Origin: Pedobacter sp. Leaf176
Lineage (GTDB): Bacteria > Bacteroidota > Bacteroidia > Sphingobacteriales > Sphingobacteriaceae
NCBI RefSeq assembly: GCF_001424305.1
Contig: NZ_LMPD01000007.1
Location: forward strand, 151,029 to 215,028
Direction of reading: 5' to 3'
DNA: 64,000 bases
The translations under genes and the position numbers were made by a program. Within the stretch, counting starts at the first letter, position 1. The number at the start of each line of letters is the position of its first letter. Below the pieces are notes generated by a model. That model searched no databases and was not told the DNA's origin. It saw only the letters and a program-made list of their open reading frames with translations. Shown piece after piece: positions 25,657 through 35,434 of the stretch.

Positions 25657-27030
25657 TTATGGATTCTGTATCATGTCCGGGTTAAAAGATATGACCTGGA
25701 TAGGGATTTGTAAGGTATATTTATTGCTGTGTGGTTCCAATGTGGCAACCACTACATTTTGTGCATTTGTTCTGGTTACCGTTGGCATCCTGTCTTCTGA
25801 ATCAAATCTCCGCATGTCAAACCAGCGTAAACCGTGGAAAGGTAATTCACGTCTTCTTTCAGCCAGTACTTCGGTTAAAACAGCGTTCTGGTCGGTTGAG
25901 GTAAAATCTCTGGTTGTAATGGGCGTACCTGTATAACGGTTCCGGCGCACTTCATTGAGGTGGCTAAGTGCTGAAGATAGATTGTTGGCACGTGCTGCGC
26001 CTTCAGCGGCAATTAAACGCATTTCCTGTATACTCGTTCCGGAGTTGGTTAGCTGAAAAGCCGGCGTAACTGCGGCAGCGTAAAATGCTGTAGCTCCTCT
26101 TACTGTACTGTTCCAGTTCGTATAATAAACCGTTCTTCTGGCGTCGTTGGCGGCAAAAGTACTTTTAAATTCAGCAGTAATCGGAAGCCCGAATGCTGCA
26201 GAAGATCGCCCGTATATCACATCAGGATGCGATACAACGTTCAGTGTTGTCGGGAAAGTAGCAGGACTGGTATAGTCTATCATCACCGCGCGGGTGCCGG
26301 CTATCGCAAGTTCGGCATAGCGCTGCGCTTCAGCATATTCTCTCCTGTACAGATAAACCCGAGCCAGCACACTATATGCCCCCGCTTTAGATCCACGGAA
26401 CCTAGCATTAGAATTATCTGTCGGAAGATTTGGTATCGCCTCATTGATATCATCAATGATGTGTTTGTATATTTCAGCAGTTGTACTTCTTGCCGGGGTT
26501 TTCTGACTTACATCATCTGATGTAATGTAAGGTACCGCGAGATCCGTTGCTGCAGTTGCCGCATTGTAAGGTTTAGCATATTCGTTTAAGAGGTAAAAAT
26601 AGGAGTGTGCACGACCTAATAATGCCTCGGCCTTCAAACTCGCTTTCTGCGAAGCAGTGCCACCCTCAGCTGCATCAATGCCAATTAGTACCGTGTTGAA
26701 CAGGCTGATACGTTGGTAATGTTCACCCCATAAATAGGTCGGGGAACTTAGATCGGTAGTAAACTGTGGTGCCCAGGTGTAAATTAGCTCTGCAAGCGTG
26801 CTCGGTGGGGTATTTACATTCTGCAAATCAATGTTATCATTCATGTAATTCATGATGTTATCGGAGTTCGTTTCGGTTGTGAGCACGGCGTTATTCAACC
26901 ACAGATCAAAATCATTGGTGGTTTTCAGCAACTGCTTTCCTTTTGGTTCAACATCCAGATATTTATCACAACTGCTGAAAACTACACAACAGAAAAGCAG
27001 TTGGGCAGCTATATATTTAAATTTTTTCAT
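25657..27030 (-). CDS. SusD/RagB-family nutrient-binding lipoprotein
   Basis: The 457-residue lipoprotein has the lipobox FSSC, then DKYLDVEPKG, the standard start of SusD-like proteins. Tetratricopeptide-like helices follow (ASLKAEALLGRAHSYFYLL; GSKAGAYSVLARVYLYRREY). The C-terminal signature is LTEVLAERRRELPFHGLRWFDMRRF. It caps the SusC channel outside the outer membrane and binds the substrate. It is somewhat shorter than the usual 500-550 residues. It lies 78 bp behind susC. Confidence 0.95.
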   Translation of the reverse strand: MKKFKYIAAQLLFCCVVFSSCDKYLDVEPKGKQLLKTTNDFDLWLNNAVLTTETNSDNIMNYMNDNIDLQNVNTPPSTLAELIYTWAPQFTTDLSSPTYLWGEHYQRISLFNTVLIGIDAAEGGTASQKASLKAEALLGRAHSYFYLLNEYAKPYNAATAATDLAVPYITSDDVSQKTPARSTTAEIYKHIIDDINEAIPNLPTDNSNARFRGSKAGAYSVLARVYLYRREYAEAQRYAELAIAGTRAVMIDYTSPATFPTTLNVVSHPDVIYGRSSAAFGLPITAEFKSTFAANDARRTVYYTNWNSTVRGATAFYAAAVTPAFQLTNSGTSIQEMRLIAAEGAARANNLSSALSHLNEVRRNRYTGTPITTRDFTSTDQNAVLTEVLAERRRELPFHGLRWFDMRRFDSEDRMPTVTRTNAQNVVVATLEPHSNKYTLQIPIQVISFNPDMIQNP

Positions 27031-27108
27031 CTTTTATATTTTGTTGATGTGATCAGATAATTTTAACTTCTAAGTGATTTGAAAGGATAATGTCTCATCA
27101 TTTTATTT

Positions 27109-30100
27109 TTAAAAATTAGTGAACAAGCCCAGTGTGTAAGTAGGGGTTACATAAGACTTGGCATAACTTCCCGTAGCCGGACTAAAATTGTATCGGTTAA
27201 ATCCAACTGTATACAGATTAGATGCCTGTGCCTTGATTTCAAAATTCTTAAAGCCCGCTTTTTTTATGAAAGAAACGTTGTTTAAGCGGTAAGAAACCGT
27301 TACATCACCTAATGTTAGGTAGTCGCCGTGAACGACGTAGTTCTGGTTGTAGCGATAGGCCCAAGATGGGTTTGCGCTGGTTAGATCGATTAAGTTTGGT
27401 ATATCAGTGTTCAATTCATTGCCGGCGACTCTCCAGTAATTGTTCGCTCCTGACAATGGTCTGTTATCTTCAGGTGTAGGTCGTGGTACCCTGACTTTGA
27501 AACCGCCATAATAATTTATCATTGCAAAAAAGTAGAAATTGCCAACATCTACGCGGTTACTTAATCCGGCATTAATGGTTGGGACAGAAGTTCCGGAATA
27601 GTTTACCAAGCCGGATTCTTGTTTCGACATTAACTGGGCTATCGGATCAAGTGTGAGGCTGTTGCTAACCACATACTGTTTTCCATTATTATCTAAAATA
27701 ATCGGATGGCCCTCGTTGTTAAGTCCGATTGTATTGTAAGAAAACATGGCACCTACAGGATAACCATTAACATAGCCCAGTAAATCGAGCACTGAAGGAT
27801 TGTATTGGCCCGTCCTGGAAACATCGAGCACTTTGCTGTTGTTTTTCGCAATGACAAAACCAGTATTCCAGTTAAAGTTTTCGCTTGTTAGCCAATCTGC
27901 TTTCAGGCTCAGTTCCAAACCATTGTTTCTGATGGTGGCAAAATTAATGAGTGCTGAGCTTGCACCAAGCGTCGGATCGATGGTTGAATTACCCATCACA
28001 TCGGTGGTATTTTTTGTATAATAGTCAATGCTGCCACTGATGTTTTTGAAAATGTTAAAATCCAGTCCCATGTTCAGGTTCTCAGTTTGTTCCCAACGCA
28101 AACCGCTGTTCGCGTTTGATACCAGAACAAGAGAAGTTAAAGTTGGGGTGTTCGAAGTATTGTTCCGGGCCTGTGCAATTACCTGTGGAAGCGAAAGTTT
28201 GGCGACATTTCCATTAAACCCGAATGCACCACGAAGTTTTAACTGGTGCAGCCAGTTGATATTCTGCAAGAAACTTTCTCTATGAATATTCCATGCAGCA
28301 CCTAAAGACCATAACGGTTTGTATTTATATCTTGGATCAGTGCCAAAAAGGTTTGATTGATCTATGCGGGCACTTCCGGATAGGGAATAAGTGTCTTTAT
28401 AGGAGTAAACAACATTAGTAAAAGCCGACAAATACCGGTCGTCATTGTAGCTTTGATTAAAGAAGCTGGTTAGTGCACCGAGCGTATTATTTGTAACTAA
28501 TGTGCCCCTTACTGCAGCTAAACCGTTAAATATAGATGCATAATCTACGGGTTGTTGCAATAAACTCTGGTCGTTATAACCAAAATACGATGCCAGGTTT
28601 CCTTTACTTAGTATACTTCGCTTTTCGCCACCAGCGATGGCATTAATCGAGTGGTTGCCAAATCTCTTGTTGTAATTTAATTGTGTACGCGCGGTATAAC
28701 CGGTTGAACTGGTATTTTGCTGACGAAGGAAATCGCCATCAGGAATATTTCGTTTAAAGGTTCCGCCGGCTGTTACGGTATAATTGTTTACCCATGTATT
28801 CACTTCCGATGAACCCTGTCCTGCCAGATGCCTGATCTCAGAACGGGATGTTTCATAAACACCGCCAAATAGAAGGTTAAAGCCTTTTCCCAGATCGTAT
28901 GTAAAGTTGGCTATTGTTTTGCTATTTAAGGTGTGCGTTTTATCGCTTATGCGATAAGCATCAATCAATGGATAATAGTTCTGGTTTAATAGCCCCTGCG
29001 ATAAGATTAGATTATTATAAACCGGTGCATAGCTCTGTGAAATAATTGCGTTAGGGTTTCCGTTTACATCTTCATAGCGTTCATAGGCGGCAAACTGTGA
29101 TGCTACAGGAATCGGTACGCCGTTAACGCGTCGCTCCTGATATTCGGTCGTGAGCTCCAGGCTAAGTCGTTTTGCGAGTTTCAATGTTGTTCGCCCGGTA
29201 AGCAAAAACCGGTTATTGCCATTCAGGATGGCATTGCTCTGGTTATTTGTATAATTAGCCGTGATGTAATAAAGCGCAGCCGGCGTTCCTCCTGAAACAT
29301 TCAGGGTATTGGTTTGTGTTACTGCTGTTCGTTGAAATAGACGGCTGTAATCATCCAGGTTATCATAGTTGGCAAGTTCTGCAAAAGCACTTTCGGCCTG
29401 TGCAGATGAAATAATGCCAGCAGCAAGCTGAGATTGAATATAAAAGGGAATTGAGCGACGTATGTTGCCAACGCCCGGATTAAATAAGGTTGCCCAGGTG
29501 GCAGGTGTAATGTTAAGCGTTTGTCTTTCGCGGATGTAATTTGCATTGATGGCCGACGCATTTGGATCCCAGCGATAGCGGCTGTAATTCTCTTCCGGCT
29601 TTAGTCCGAGTGTCGTTCTGAAATTGAATTGCGCCGCCCCGGGAGTTGCCTGTTTTCTTTCAATAACAATAACACCATTGGATGCTCTAACACCGTAAAC
29701 GGTAGCAGAAGCGGCATCTTTAAGAATGGTAACCGATTTGATTTCGTTGGGATCGATCATATCCAGCGTTAACTCTGTTGGATAACCATCAACCACAATT
29801 AACGGGCTTTGGTTAGCCGACATGGTAGAGATTCCGCGAATGTTAAATAAGGGTCTGGAGTTCGATCCATTGCTACCAGGTGTTGTGCTGGTGAAGGTTA
29901 CATCATTGTTAATCATTAATCCGGGAAGCCTGTTGACCAGCCCGTCAAGAAAATCGCTGCTCACGCGCGATTCATATTCTCTGGTGCCGATTTGCGCCAC
30001 AGCACCTGTACTTTGTTCCGGTTTAATCCGCTGATAGCCAGTGTTTACGGTTACAGCGACCTCTTTGAGTTCGCCAACAGACACGCCCATACGGATAGTG

Positions 30101-30681
30101 CCAACATTTACAGCGGCTTTGATCTCTTTTGTAGTATACCCAATATAACTGATTACGAGAACAGCACCCTCATCCACATTATGGAATGTGAAATTACCAT
30201 CAGCTCCAGCTCTAATCAGTTGCTTTTGCCCTTTAATCACAATATTTGCGCCTGCAAGTGGGTTGCCACTTGCAGAATCCACCACTTTACCGGAAACCGT
30301 GATCGTGGAAAAACGGGCAATAACGGTTTCAATAAGGCTTTTTGGTTTTGCTTTAAGGGTTACCGTATTGTTGTTGATTTCGTAGGAAATGGGTTGATTT
30401 TCGAAAATCTCATCGAGCACTTTCTTGAAATCTGCATCCTTTACTTTTATGTTTACAGCCCTTGCCTTATCAAGTAGTTCTCCGGGAACTACAAAATTAA
30501 ATCCACTTTGCTTTCTCAGCGTTCTGATAATCTCTTCTAATGAGGTATTGGATTTATTAAGGCTGATCTTTTGAGCATAGCCGGCAGCACTCAGCTGCAT
30601 AATACCGGCTACTAATATAACGGTAGTTAATCGCATCATCAGCCCTATTTTATGGATATACCGATGTACACCCGGTTTCAT
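27109..30681 (-). CDS. SusC/RagA TonB-dependent transporter with STN domain
   Basis: From the ATG at 30681 the protein has about 1,190 residues. A signal region (ending AGYAQK) is followed by a secretin/TonB N-terminal (STN) domain, residues about 40-115, used to signal to FecR. Then come a carboxypeptidase-like beta domain (ITVSGKVVDSASGNPLAGANIVI), the plug (LFNIRGISTMSANQSPLIVVDG, SVTILKDAASATVYGVRASNG) and the 22-strand barrel ending in TLGLFTNF. A GTG at 30699 is the only upstream alternative. The STN domain fits with the ECF/FecR genes upstream. The substrate is not evident because no glycoside hydrolase lies in the locus. Confidence 0.96.
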   Translation of the reverse strand: MKPGVHRYIHKIGLMMRLTTVILVAGIMQLSAAGYAQKISLNKSNTSLEEIIRTLRKQSGFNFVVPGELLDKARAVNIKVKDADFKKVLDEIFENQPISYEINNNTVTLKAKPKSLIETVIARFSTITVSGKVVDSASGNPLAGANIVIKGQKQLIRAGADGNFTFHNVDEGAVLVISYIGYTTKEIKAAVNVGTIRMGVSVGELKEVAVTVNTGYQRIKPEQSTGAVAQIGTREYESRVSSDFLDGLVNRLPGLMINNDVTFTSTTPGSNGSNSRPLFNIRGISTMSANQSPLIVVDGYPTELTLDMIDPNEIKSVTILKDAASATVYGVRASNGVIVIERKQATPGAAQFNFRTTLGLKPEENYSRYRWDPNASAINANYIRERQTLNITPATWATLFNPGVGNIRRSIPFYIQSQLAAGIISSAQAESAFAELANYDNLDDYSRLFQRTAVTQTNTLNVSGGTPAALYYITANYTNNQSNAILNGNNRFLLTGRTTLKLAKRLSLELTTEYQERRVNGVPIPVASQFAAYERYEDVNGNPNAIISQSYAPVYNNLILSQGLLNQNYYPLIDAYRISDKTHTLNSKTIANFTYDLGKGFNLLFGGVYETSRSEIRHLAGQGSSEVNTWVNNYTVTAGGTFKRNIPDGDFLRQQNTSSTGYTARTQLNYNKRFGNHSINAIAGGEKRSILSKGNLASYFGYNDQSLLQQPVDYASIFNGLAAVRGTLVTNNTLGALTSFFNQSYNDDRYLSAFTNVVYSYKDTYSLSGSARIDQSNLFGTDPRYKYKPLWSLGAAWNIHRESFLQNINWLHQLKLRGAFGFNGNVAKLSLPQVIAQARNNTSNTPTLTSLVLVSNANSGLRWEQTENLNMGLDFNIFKNISGSIDYYTKNTTDVMGNSTIDPTLGASSALINFATIRNNGLELSLKADWLTSENFNWNTGFVIAKNNSKVLDVSRTGQYNPSVLDLLGYVNGYPVGAMFSYNTIGLNNEGHPIILDNNGKQYVVSNSLTLDPIAQLMSKQESGLVNYSGTSVPTINAGLSNRVDVGNFYFFAMINYYGGFKVRVPRPTPEDNRPLSGANNYWRVAGNELNTDIPNLIDLTSANPSWAYRYNQNYVVHGDYLTLGDVTVSYRLNNVSFIKKAGFKNFEIKAQASNLYTVGFNRYNFSPATGSYAKSYVTPTYTLGLFTNF

Positions 30682-31006
30682 TTTTAGTTTGTTTAGCACT
30701 TCATTTAGGTTATGACAAAAACTTAGCGGTCCAAATGAAAAACCACAATATTGCTTAATTGAGCCTTATTGCCTAAGTTTGTTTGTCTGGTTAATGCAGG
30801 ATGCCGCTGTCGTCAAAACTATTGACATCTGCTGTTTGGTTGATAATTTTTTTCCGAAGGCCGGTACATACCATATCCTGAGGCCAATCAGGGTATGGTT
30901 ATTAACGCCCTCTGTTTTCTGGTTTAGTTTTCCTGTCGTATATTTTTTTTCATGTCTGGGGTTTAAAAGATTAGTTGATTTATTTGATTAATGATTGGTA
31001 CCACTG
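30682..31006. other. susC promoter region
   Basis: The 325-bp gap separates the FecR gene from susC on the same strand, so susC probably has its own promoter, as expected for an ECF-controlled gene. I could not identify exact boxes. Confidence 0.5.
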
Positions 31007-32190
31007 CTAGCGGTACACGTATATGGTTCTTTCTTCAATATTAAAATGTACGTTTCCTGTTGCTTCCAATGGGATCAGTGCTTTCGAGATTTTATCAAAC
31101 CTCGATACCGAACCCCAGAAAGTACCTTCCGGTATTTCACCCTTGTACACCACATCAACATCATACCAGCGGGCAATCATCCTCATGATTTCTTTAATGT
31201 TAAGCCGCTCGAAAGTAAAGTTGTTGTTTTTCCAGGCGACTGCAAATTCCGTATCTACGGGACTTAGTTGTATCCCTTTAGGGGAGCTCGAAGCCTGCAT
31301 GCCAGGTGATAGGATTTTGACTTGATTCTGGTTAGCGATTTGAATGCTGCCCTCCAGTAAAGTCGTTTTGAAAACCTGTTCATCCTCATAAGCGTTTACA
31401 TTGAAATGGGTTCCCAGTACTTCTACCTGTTGTGTTCCACTTTCGACAATAAAGGGGTGGGCTTTGTCTTTGGCAACTTCAAAATAGGCTTCGCCGGTAA
31501 GTTTTACCTTACGTTGGCCATTTACTGTTGCCGAAGCATGGTAAGTTAGACTGGATGCCGCATTAAGCCATACTTTAGTTTGATCGGGCAGGGTGATCAT
31601 ATAAGTTTGACCGATAGCCGTGGTAAGTGTATTAAATAGATTATCAGCACCATTTTTTGATTGAATTTGATATACAACCTGTCCATCTGCCGTTTTTGAA
31701 ATCGAAATGCCGGATGCCTTGAAAATTTCTCCACTTTCTGCATCATTTAAATTGATTTTCCTGCCGTTGGCCAGAGTTAAGGTTGCACCACTTTACCCGG
31801 CTGGATATCATGTGCAGTTAAATGACGATAATCATTAACAATTTCATGTTTAGCTGTAAGAAAGTAGCCTCCGATTATGAGGATCGCTACAGCAGCACCG
31901 ATGGCAGCCAGTCGTGGCCATAGTTTTATGGATGGTTTCTGAGTGGATAGTGCTGGTTTTTGAAAATACTGATTTTTAATCTTTTTCAGTGGAAGCTCCC
32001 ATGAGGGATCGTATTCTGGTTCAGCATCTGTAGCATCAAGTTCAGCGGCTAAAAGATTGTTCATTTCAGCATCATTCTGGTTTTCGCCAATATGCCTGAA
32101 AAGATCAGCCGTTTCTGAGGCAGACGCTTCACCTTTAGTATACTTTGCAAATAAGAATTCTATTGACGAGGGATCGGTCTGCTTTTTCAT
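31007..32190 (-). pseudogene. FecR-type anti-sigma factor, split by a frameshift
   Basis: The N-terminal frame (31777-32190, 137 residues) has the cytosolic sigma-binding region and a membrane helix (LAAIGAAVAILIIGGYFLTA). The periplasmic FecR domain continues in another frame from about 31791 to 31007, including LTLANGRKINLN, MITLPDQTKVWLNAASSLTYH and GEAYFEVAKDKAHPF. Adding one base to the A-run at 31792-31794 joins them as PGKSGATLTLANGRKI, the usual family sequence. Taken as given, the signal-receiving domain is detached from the sigma-binding part. An assembly error is equally possible. An internal ATG at 31600 could restart part of it. Confidence 0.88.
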
Positions 32191-32272
32191 ATCAATTTGC
32201 CCGGATTTTATCCGTGTTTGATAGATAAGTACAATAACTCGACGGACAGGACTACCTGAAAAAATTAATTAT

Positions 32273-32881
32273 TTATAAAGGCCTGTTAATCAGTAAAATA
32301 ATTATTAGTATAGAAAGGTTGTTATCCTTTTTAGCTAAGAAAGCGCGGATATGCCTTATCGCATGAACCATTTGATTTTTAACGGTATGCTTTGATATAT
32401 TCAACTGTGCTGCGATCTGTTCGTGGCTTAATCCGTCATTTCTGCTTAAATCCCAGATTAAGCGTCGCTGTGCTGGCAATTGTGCAACAGCCTGGTCAAT
32501 TGCCTCCCGGCTTTCACGTAAAAGGATAAGTTCCTCTGTTTCATTTCTTGAGGTTTCGGCAAAATCTGTAATGCTTTTCAAAATCCGCTGATCATTAGCC
32601 ACTTTTTTCAGGTACTTTAAAGCCTGCCGGTTGGCTATGCTGAAAAGGTAAGCTGTAGGGTGTTGGACATCTGCAAAGTTCCGCCTGTTAATCCAGACCT
32701 GTACAAAAATTTCCTGAATCAATTCTTCTGCAAGTTCAGGAACTTTTAATAACTTTTCTACATAGGGGAACAGGCGTTTAACGTAATGCCGATAAATAAT
32801 TTCAAAAGATTTCTCATTTCCTTCGGCTAGTTCTAAGAAAAGTGCCCTTTCATTGATTAATTTTCGAATTATTTTAGCCAT
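32273..32881 (-). CDS. ECF-family RNA polymerase sigma factor
   Basis: The 202-residue protein has region 2 (FEIIYRHYVKRLFPYVEKLL, then AEELIQEIFVQVWINRRNF and HPTAYLFSIANRQALKYLKK). Region 4 has the helix-turn-helix HEQIAAQLNISKHTVKNQMVHAI. It belongs to the FecI/RpoE-like group that pairs with FecR and SusC/FecA proteins in Bacteroidota. The order sigma, FecR, SusC, SusD fits cell-surface signalling: substrate binding frees sigma to transcribe susC. The extra hydrophobic tail NNLSILIIILLINRPL after region 4 is unusual. Confidence 0.94.
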   Translation of the reverse strand: MAKIIRKLINERALFLELAEGNEKSFEIIYRHYVKRLFPYVEKLLKVPELAEELIQEIFVQVWINRRNFADVQHPTAYLFSIANRQALKYLKKVANDQRILKSITDFAETSRNETEELILLRESREAIDQAVAQLPAQRRLIWDLSRNDGLSHEQIAAQLNISKHTVKNQMVHAIRHIRAFLAKKDNNLSILIIILLINRPL

Positions 32882-33335
32882 TTAAGAGATTGGCGATAAA
32901 TTTAGCGATGCAAAATTTTATAGCGAGTGTAAAAAGCGTAAAAAATTTGTGTAAGATAGAAATAAATGAGCAAGGGTGACGGATTTTGTTCTGAATAATG
33001 AGTTGCTGCTATAAAGTCCAGAGAAAATCCCTGTCAACAAAAAGAACATTTTTCGATGGGTAACAATCCGAAACGCTATTGCTGAAAAAAAATCTCTGAA
33101 AGATTTGTTTCTGACAGGAGAAACAATTTATAGAGAAACAAAAAAAAGTTTCTCGTAATTTTGTTTCTCGGTGTACTCGAATTAATTTCTGAGTATGAAA
33201 AATAATTTAGGTTAAGGGGCTATATAATTCAACGCTCCCCGAATAGTAATTGCTTATTGGTGAATAACTACCGCTTTACTCAAACTTCGTAGGCCTAACT
33301 TCGGTGAAGATTGTAGGGTTCGGATAAAGCTGAAA
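32882..33335. other. intergenic with repeat module
   Basis: The 454-bp gap between two same-strand units holds the nested-hairpin repeat at 33117-33171 and no gene. Confidence 0.6.
33117..33171. repeat. nested double hairpin, second copy
   Basis: Outer arms GAGAAACAA (33118-33126) / TTGTTTCTC (33161-33169) and inner arms GAGAAAC (33133-33139) / GTTTCTC (33148-33154) match the insert of module B at 18615-18667. Here it stands without the surrounding module, which supports it being an independent unit. Confidence 0.75.
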
Positions 33336-34073
33336 TCAATCCATTTGCTTAGTCAATGCTTCTAAAAACTGCAACCTATAAAGCTTCCCGATGGGTATTG
33401 TATTAATTTCTATATTTATCTCATCCTGTGTATACGAATCAATCCTCTTTAACGATACAAGATAAGATCGATGCACTCTGATAAATGATGATGCCGGTAA
33501 CATGGCCTCAAGAGAACTGATCGCATACTTGGTAATGACCTGGCCTTTCGTTGTGTATATCTTTACATAATCTTTCAGGCTCTCGATATATAGAATATCG
33601 TTCAGCATAACCTTTACCATTTTTCGATCGGCGCGAAAATAAAGAAAAGCAGGGTCAGCGGTTTCTGATATATTGACTGCAGCCTGATTTTCAAAGCGGG
33701 CATCCTGCCCTGGCAAAGCTTTTATAACTGCTTTGAGGAAACGATCGAAACCTATAGGTTTTACCAGGTAGTCTACAACAGCCAATTCGAAGGCCTGAAC
33801 CGCATATTGTTCAAATGCCGTTGTGAGCACAAATTTCGGGGGATTATTAAGTGTACCAATAAGCTCCAGGCCGGTGATCTGTGGCATCTGGATGTCCAGG
33901 AATATCAGATCGACTTGCTGTTGTTTCAGTGCAGTAACCGCCTGCACGGCATTGCCGCATTCCCCAACAAGATTGAGTATGGGAATCTGAGCGATGTAAC
34001 GCCGCAATACCTCTCTTGCAGGCGGCTCATCGTCAACGATGAGACAGTTGTATTTCCTGATCGATTGCATCAT
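33336..34073 (-). CDS. LytTR response regulator
   Basis: The 245-residue regulator has a receiver domain with the acidic pair in LIVDDEPP, phosphoacceptor D60 in IFLDIQMPQ and K in DYLVKPIGF. Its LytTR domain contains ILYIESLKDYVKIYT and FIRVHRSYLVSLKRI. It is complete, unlike the two other LytTR regulators in the window. The start (M1 at 34073 or M2 at 34070) overlaps the end of the kinase gene by about 40 bp, indicating coupled translation. Confidence 0.95.
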   Translation of the reverse strand: MMQSIRKYNCLIVDDEPPAREVLRRYIAQIPILNLVGECGNAVQAVTALKQQQVDLIFLDIQMPQITGLELIGTLNNPPKFVLTTAFEQYAVQAFELAVVDYLVKPIGFDRFLKAVIKALPGQDARFENQAAVNISETADPAFLYFRADRKMVKVMLNDILYIESLKDYVKIYTTKGQVITKYAISSLEAMLPASSFIRVHRSYLVSLKRIDSYTQDEINIEINTIPIGKLYRLQFLEALTKQMD

Positions 34074-35253
34074 AAGCAGTGTTTGTCCTGTCTGCCGGCG
34101 CCGTTGCCAGCTTAATCCTTAAATTAACGATATACATTTCTTCTAAATTATTTATCACCAGTTCATGTTGTCCGGGGTACAAAAGTTCCAGACGTTTGCG
34201 AACATTAGCGATGCCAATTCCCGGGGACAAATTTTTAAGGGTAGACGGCCGCCCATTAATCAGCTTCATCGACAATTCATCATTGTCCACTAAAACAGTT
34301 AAACTGATCCAGGGATTTTCCGTAACCTGGCTTGCACCGTGTTTGAATGCATTTTCGATGAATGGCAAGAGCAGTAAGGGAGCGATTAAATGGTTGGTAA
34401 CAACCTTCGGCATCTGAACCGATATATCTAAACCCTCGTCATAACGCGTCGATTCCAGCGTAAAATAATCCCTTATCATTTTAAGCTCTTTTTCGAGTAG
34501 CACAAGCGGCTTGCTGCAGTCGTACAGAATATATCGAAGTAATTGCGACAGGCCCATGATCATTCCCGATGCATTTTCGGATACTTCCTGTGTGAAAGCG
34601 TAAATGTTGTTGAGCGTATTGAATAAAAAATGTGGGTGCAACTGCGCTTTTAACATTTGTAGTTCGGCATTCGCTTTTTCTTTTTCCAGCATCAGCGCAG
34701 TCTGTTGCCATTCATAGAAGCATTTCATGAGTTTTATAGCCGCCGCTACGCCGCCTACCGTGATACCTCCCCGCAGACCAGCCAGCATAGCTGTTCCAAA
34801 CTGAATATAAAAAGCAGGATGAGGCTCATTAGCGATAGTCCGCGATAACTTGCCGGCATTACGGTGGCGTAAATAATCTATAATGGTCATCGATAGTCCG
34901 GCTGATAATACCGCTGTTAAAAATATTATAATTACTGCGCATCCGGCAGCCAGGACATACCTGCCTGGTAACACCAGCCCTGGGATAACCACATACATTA
35001 AAGTATAGGCAAGGAAAAGACTGGGTATCATATAGATCATCGTTTCTGGTAGCGTGATGATCAGCCGGTTCAGAAAAGCCTGGCTCTGGAGAACCGGGGA
35101 AGGCGAAAACGAATACAAAAGCAACTGAAATAAGAACCAGAGCAGCCAAAAGGTCAAATGTCTGGAAATGCGCCATCTGGTGTCATTCGAAAAGATAAAT
35201 GGTAATTGCTGCATAGAACCCGGTCTCATGCTAAGATACAGATTCCACCTCAT
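34033..35253 (-). CDS. LytS/YehU-type sensor histidine kinase
   Basis: The kinase has four hydrophobic segments in its first half, a coiled coil, and the phosphoacceptor His in AQLHPHFLFNTLNNIYAF (about residue 208 counted from this start). The ATPase N-box is LLPFIENAFKHG and a G-box is GIGIANVRKRLELLYPG. The ATG at 35253 is used here; a TTG at 35262 and ATGs at 35229 and 35214 are alternatives. A -7-like box lies about 30 bp upstream. It is the partner of the overlapping LytTR gene. Confidence 0.92.
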   Translation of the reverse strand: MRWNLYLSMRPGSMQQLPFIFSNDTRWRISRHLTFWLLWFLFQLLLYSFSPSPVLQSQAFLNRLIITLPETMIYMIPSLFLAYTLMYVVIPGLVLPGRYVLAAGCAVIIIFLTAVLSAGLSMTIIDYLRHRNAGKLSRTIANEPHPAFYIQFGTAMLAGLRGGITVGGVAAAIKLMKCFYEWQQTALMLEKEKANAELQMLKAQLHPHFLFNTLNNIYAFTQEVSENASGMIMGLSQLLRYILYDCSKPLVLLEKELKMIRDYFTLESTRYDEGLDISVQMPKVVTNHLIAPLLLLPFIENAFKHGASQVTENPWISLTVLVDNDELSMKLINGRPSTLKNLSPGIGIANVRKRLELLYPGQHELVINNLEEMYIVNLRIKLATAPADRTNTAYDAIDQEIQLSHR

Positions 35254-35281
35254 GGCAAACAAATAAAGCTTACTTATTCGA

Positions 35282-35289
35282 CAAAAGTA
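35282..35289 (-). promoter_or_regulatory. -7 box for the kinase/regulator pair
   Basis: TACTTTTG on the minus strand fits the Bacteroidota TAnnTTTG box, about 30 bp before the kinase ATG. No clear -33 TTTG at standard spacing. Confidence 0.45.
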
Positions 35290-35410
35290 ATACCGGCAAA
35301 GATGAGATCATTTCATCGTCGACGAAAGGATTTCAGCGACAGCAACCGGTCTTATGTTTTCGGTAGGTTAACGTTGGGCTAATTTCCGATTACTGAATGG
35401 CCAAAGCGGG

Positions 35411-35418
35411 TATTTTTG
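35411..35418 (+). promoter_or_regulatory. -7 box before the small secreted protein gene
   Basis: TATTTTTG matches TAnnTTTG and lies 16 bp before the ATG at 35435. The -33 element is not clear. Confidence 0.45.
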
Positions 35419-35434
35419 AATAAAAACGAACATC

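Noticed and set aside
22334..32881. Polysaccharide utilisation locus
   Set aside because: SusC, SusD and a discoidin-like lipoprotein are present, but no glycoside hydrolase, lyase or hybrid sensor lies in the operon, so calling a carbohydrate substrate is not supported.
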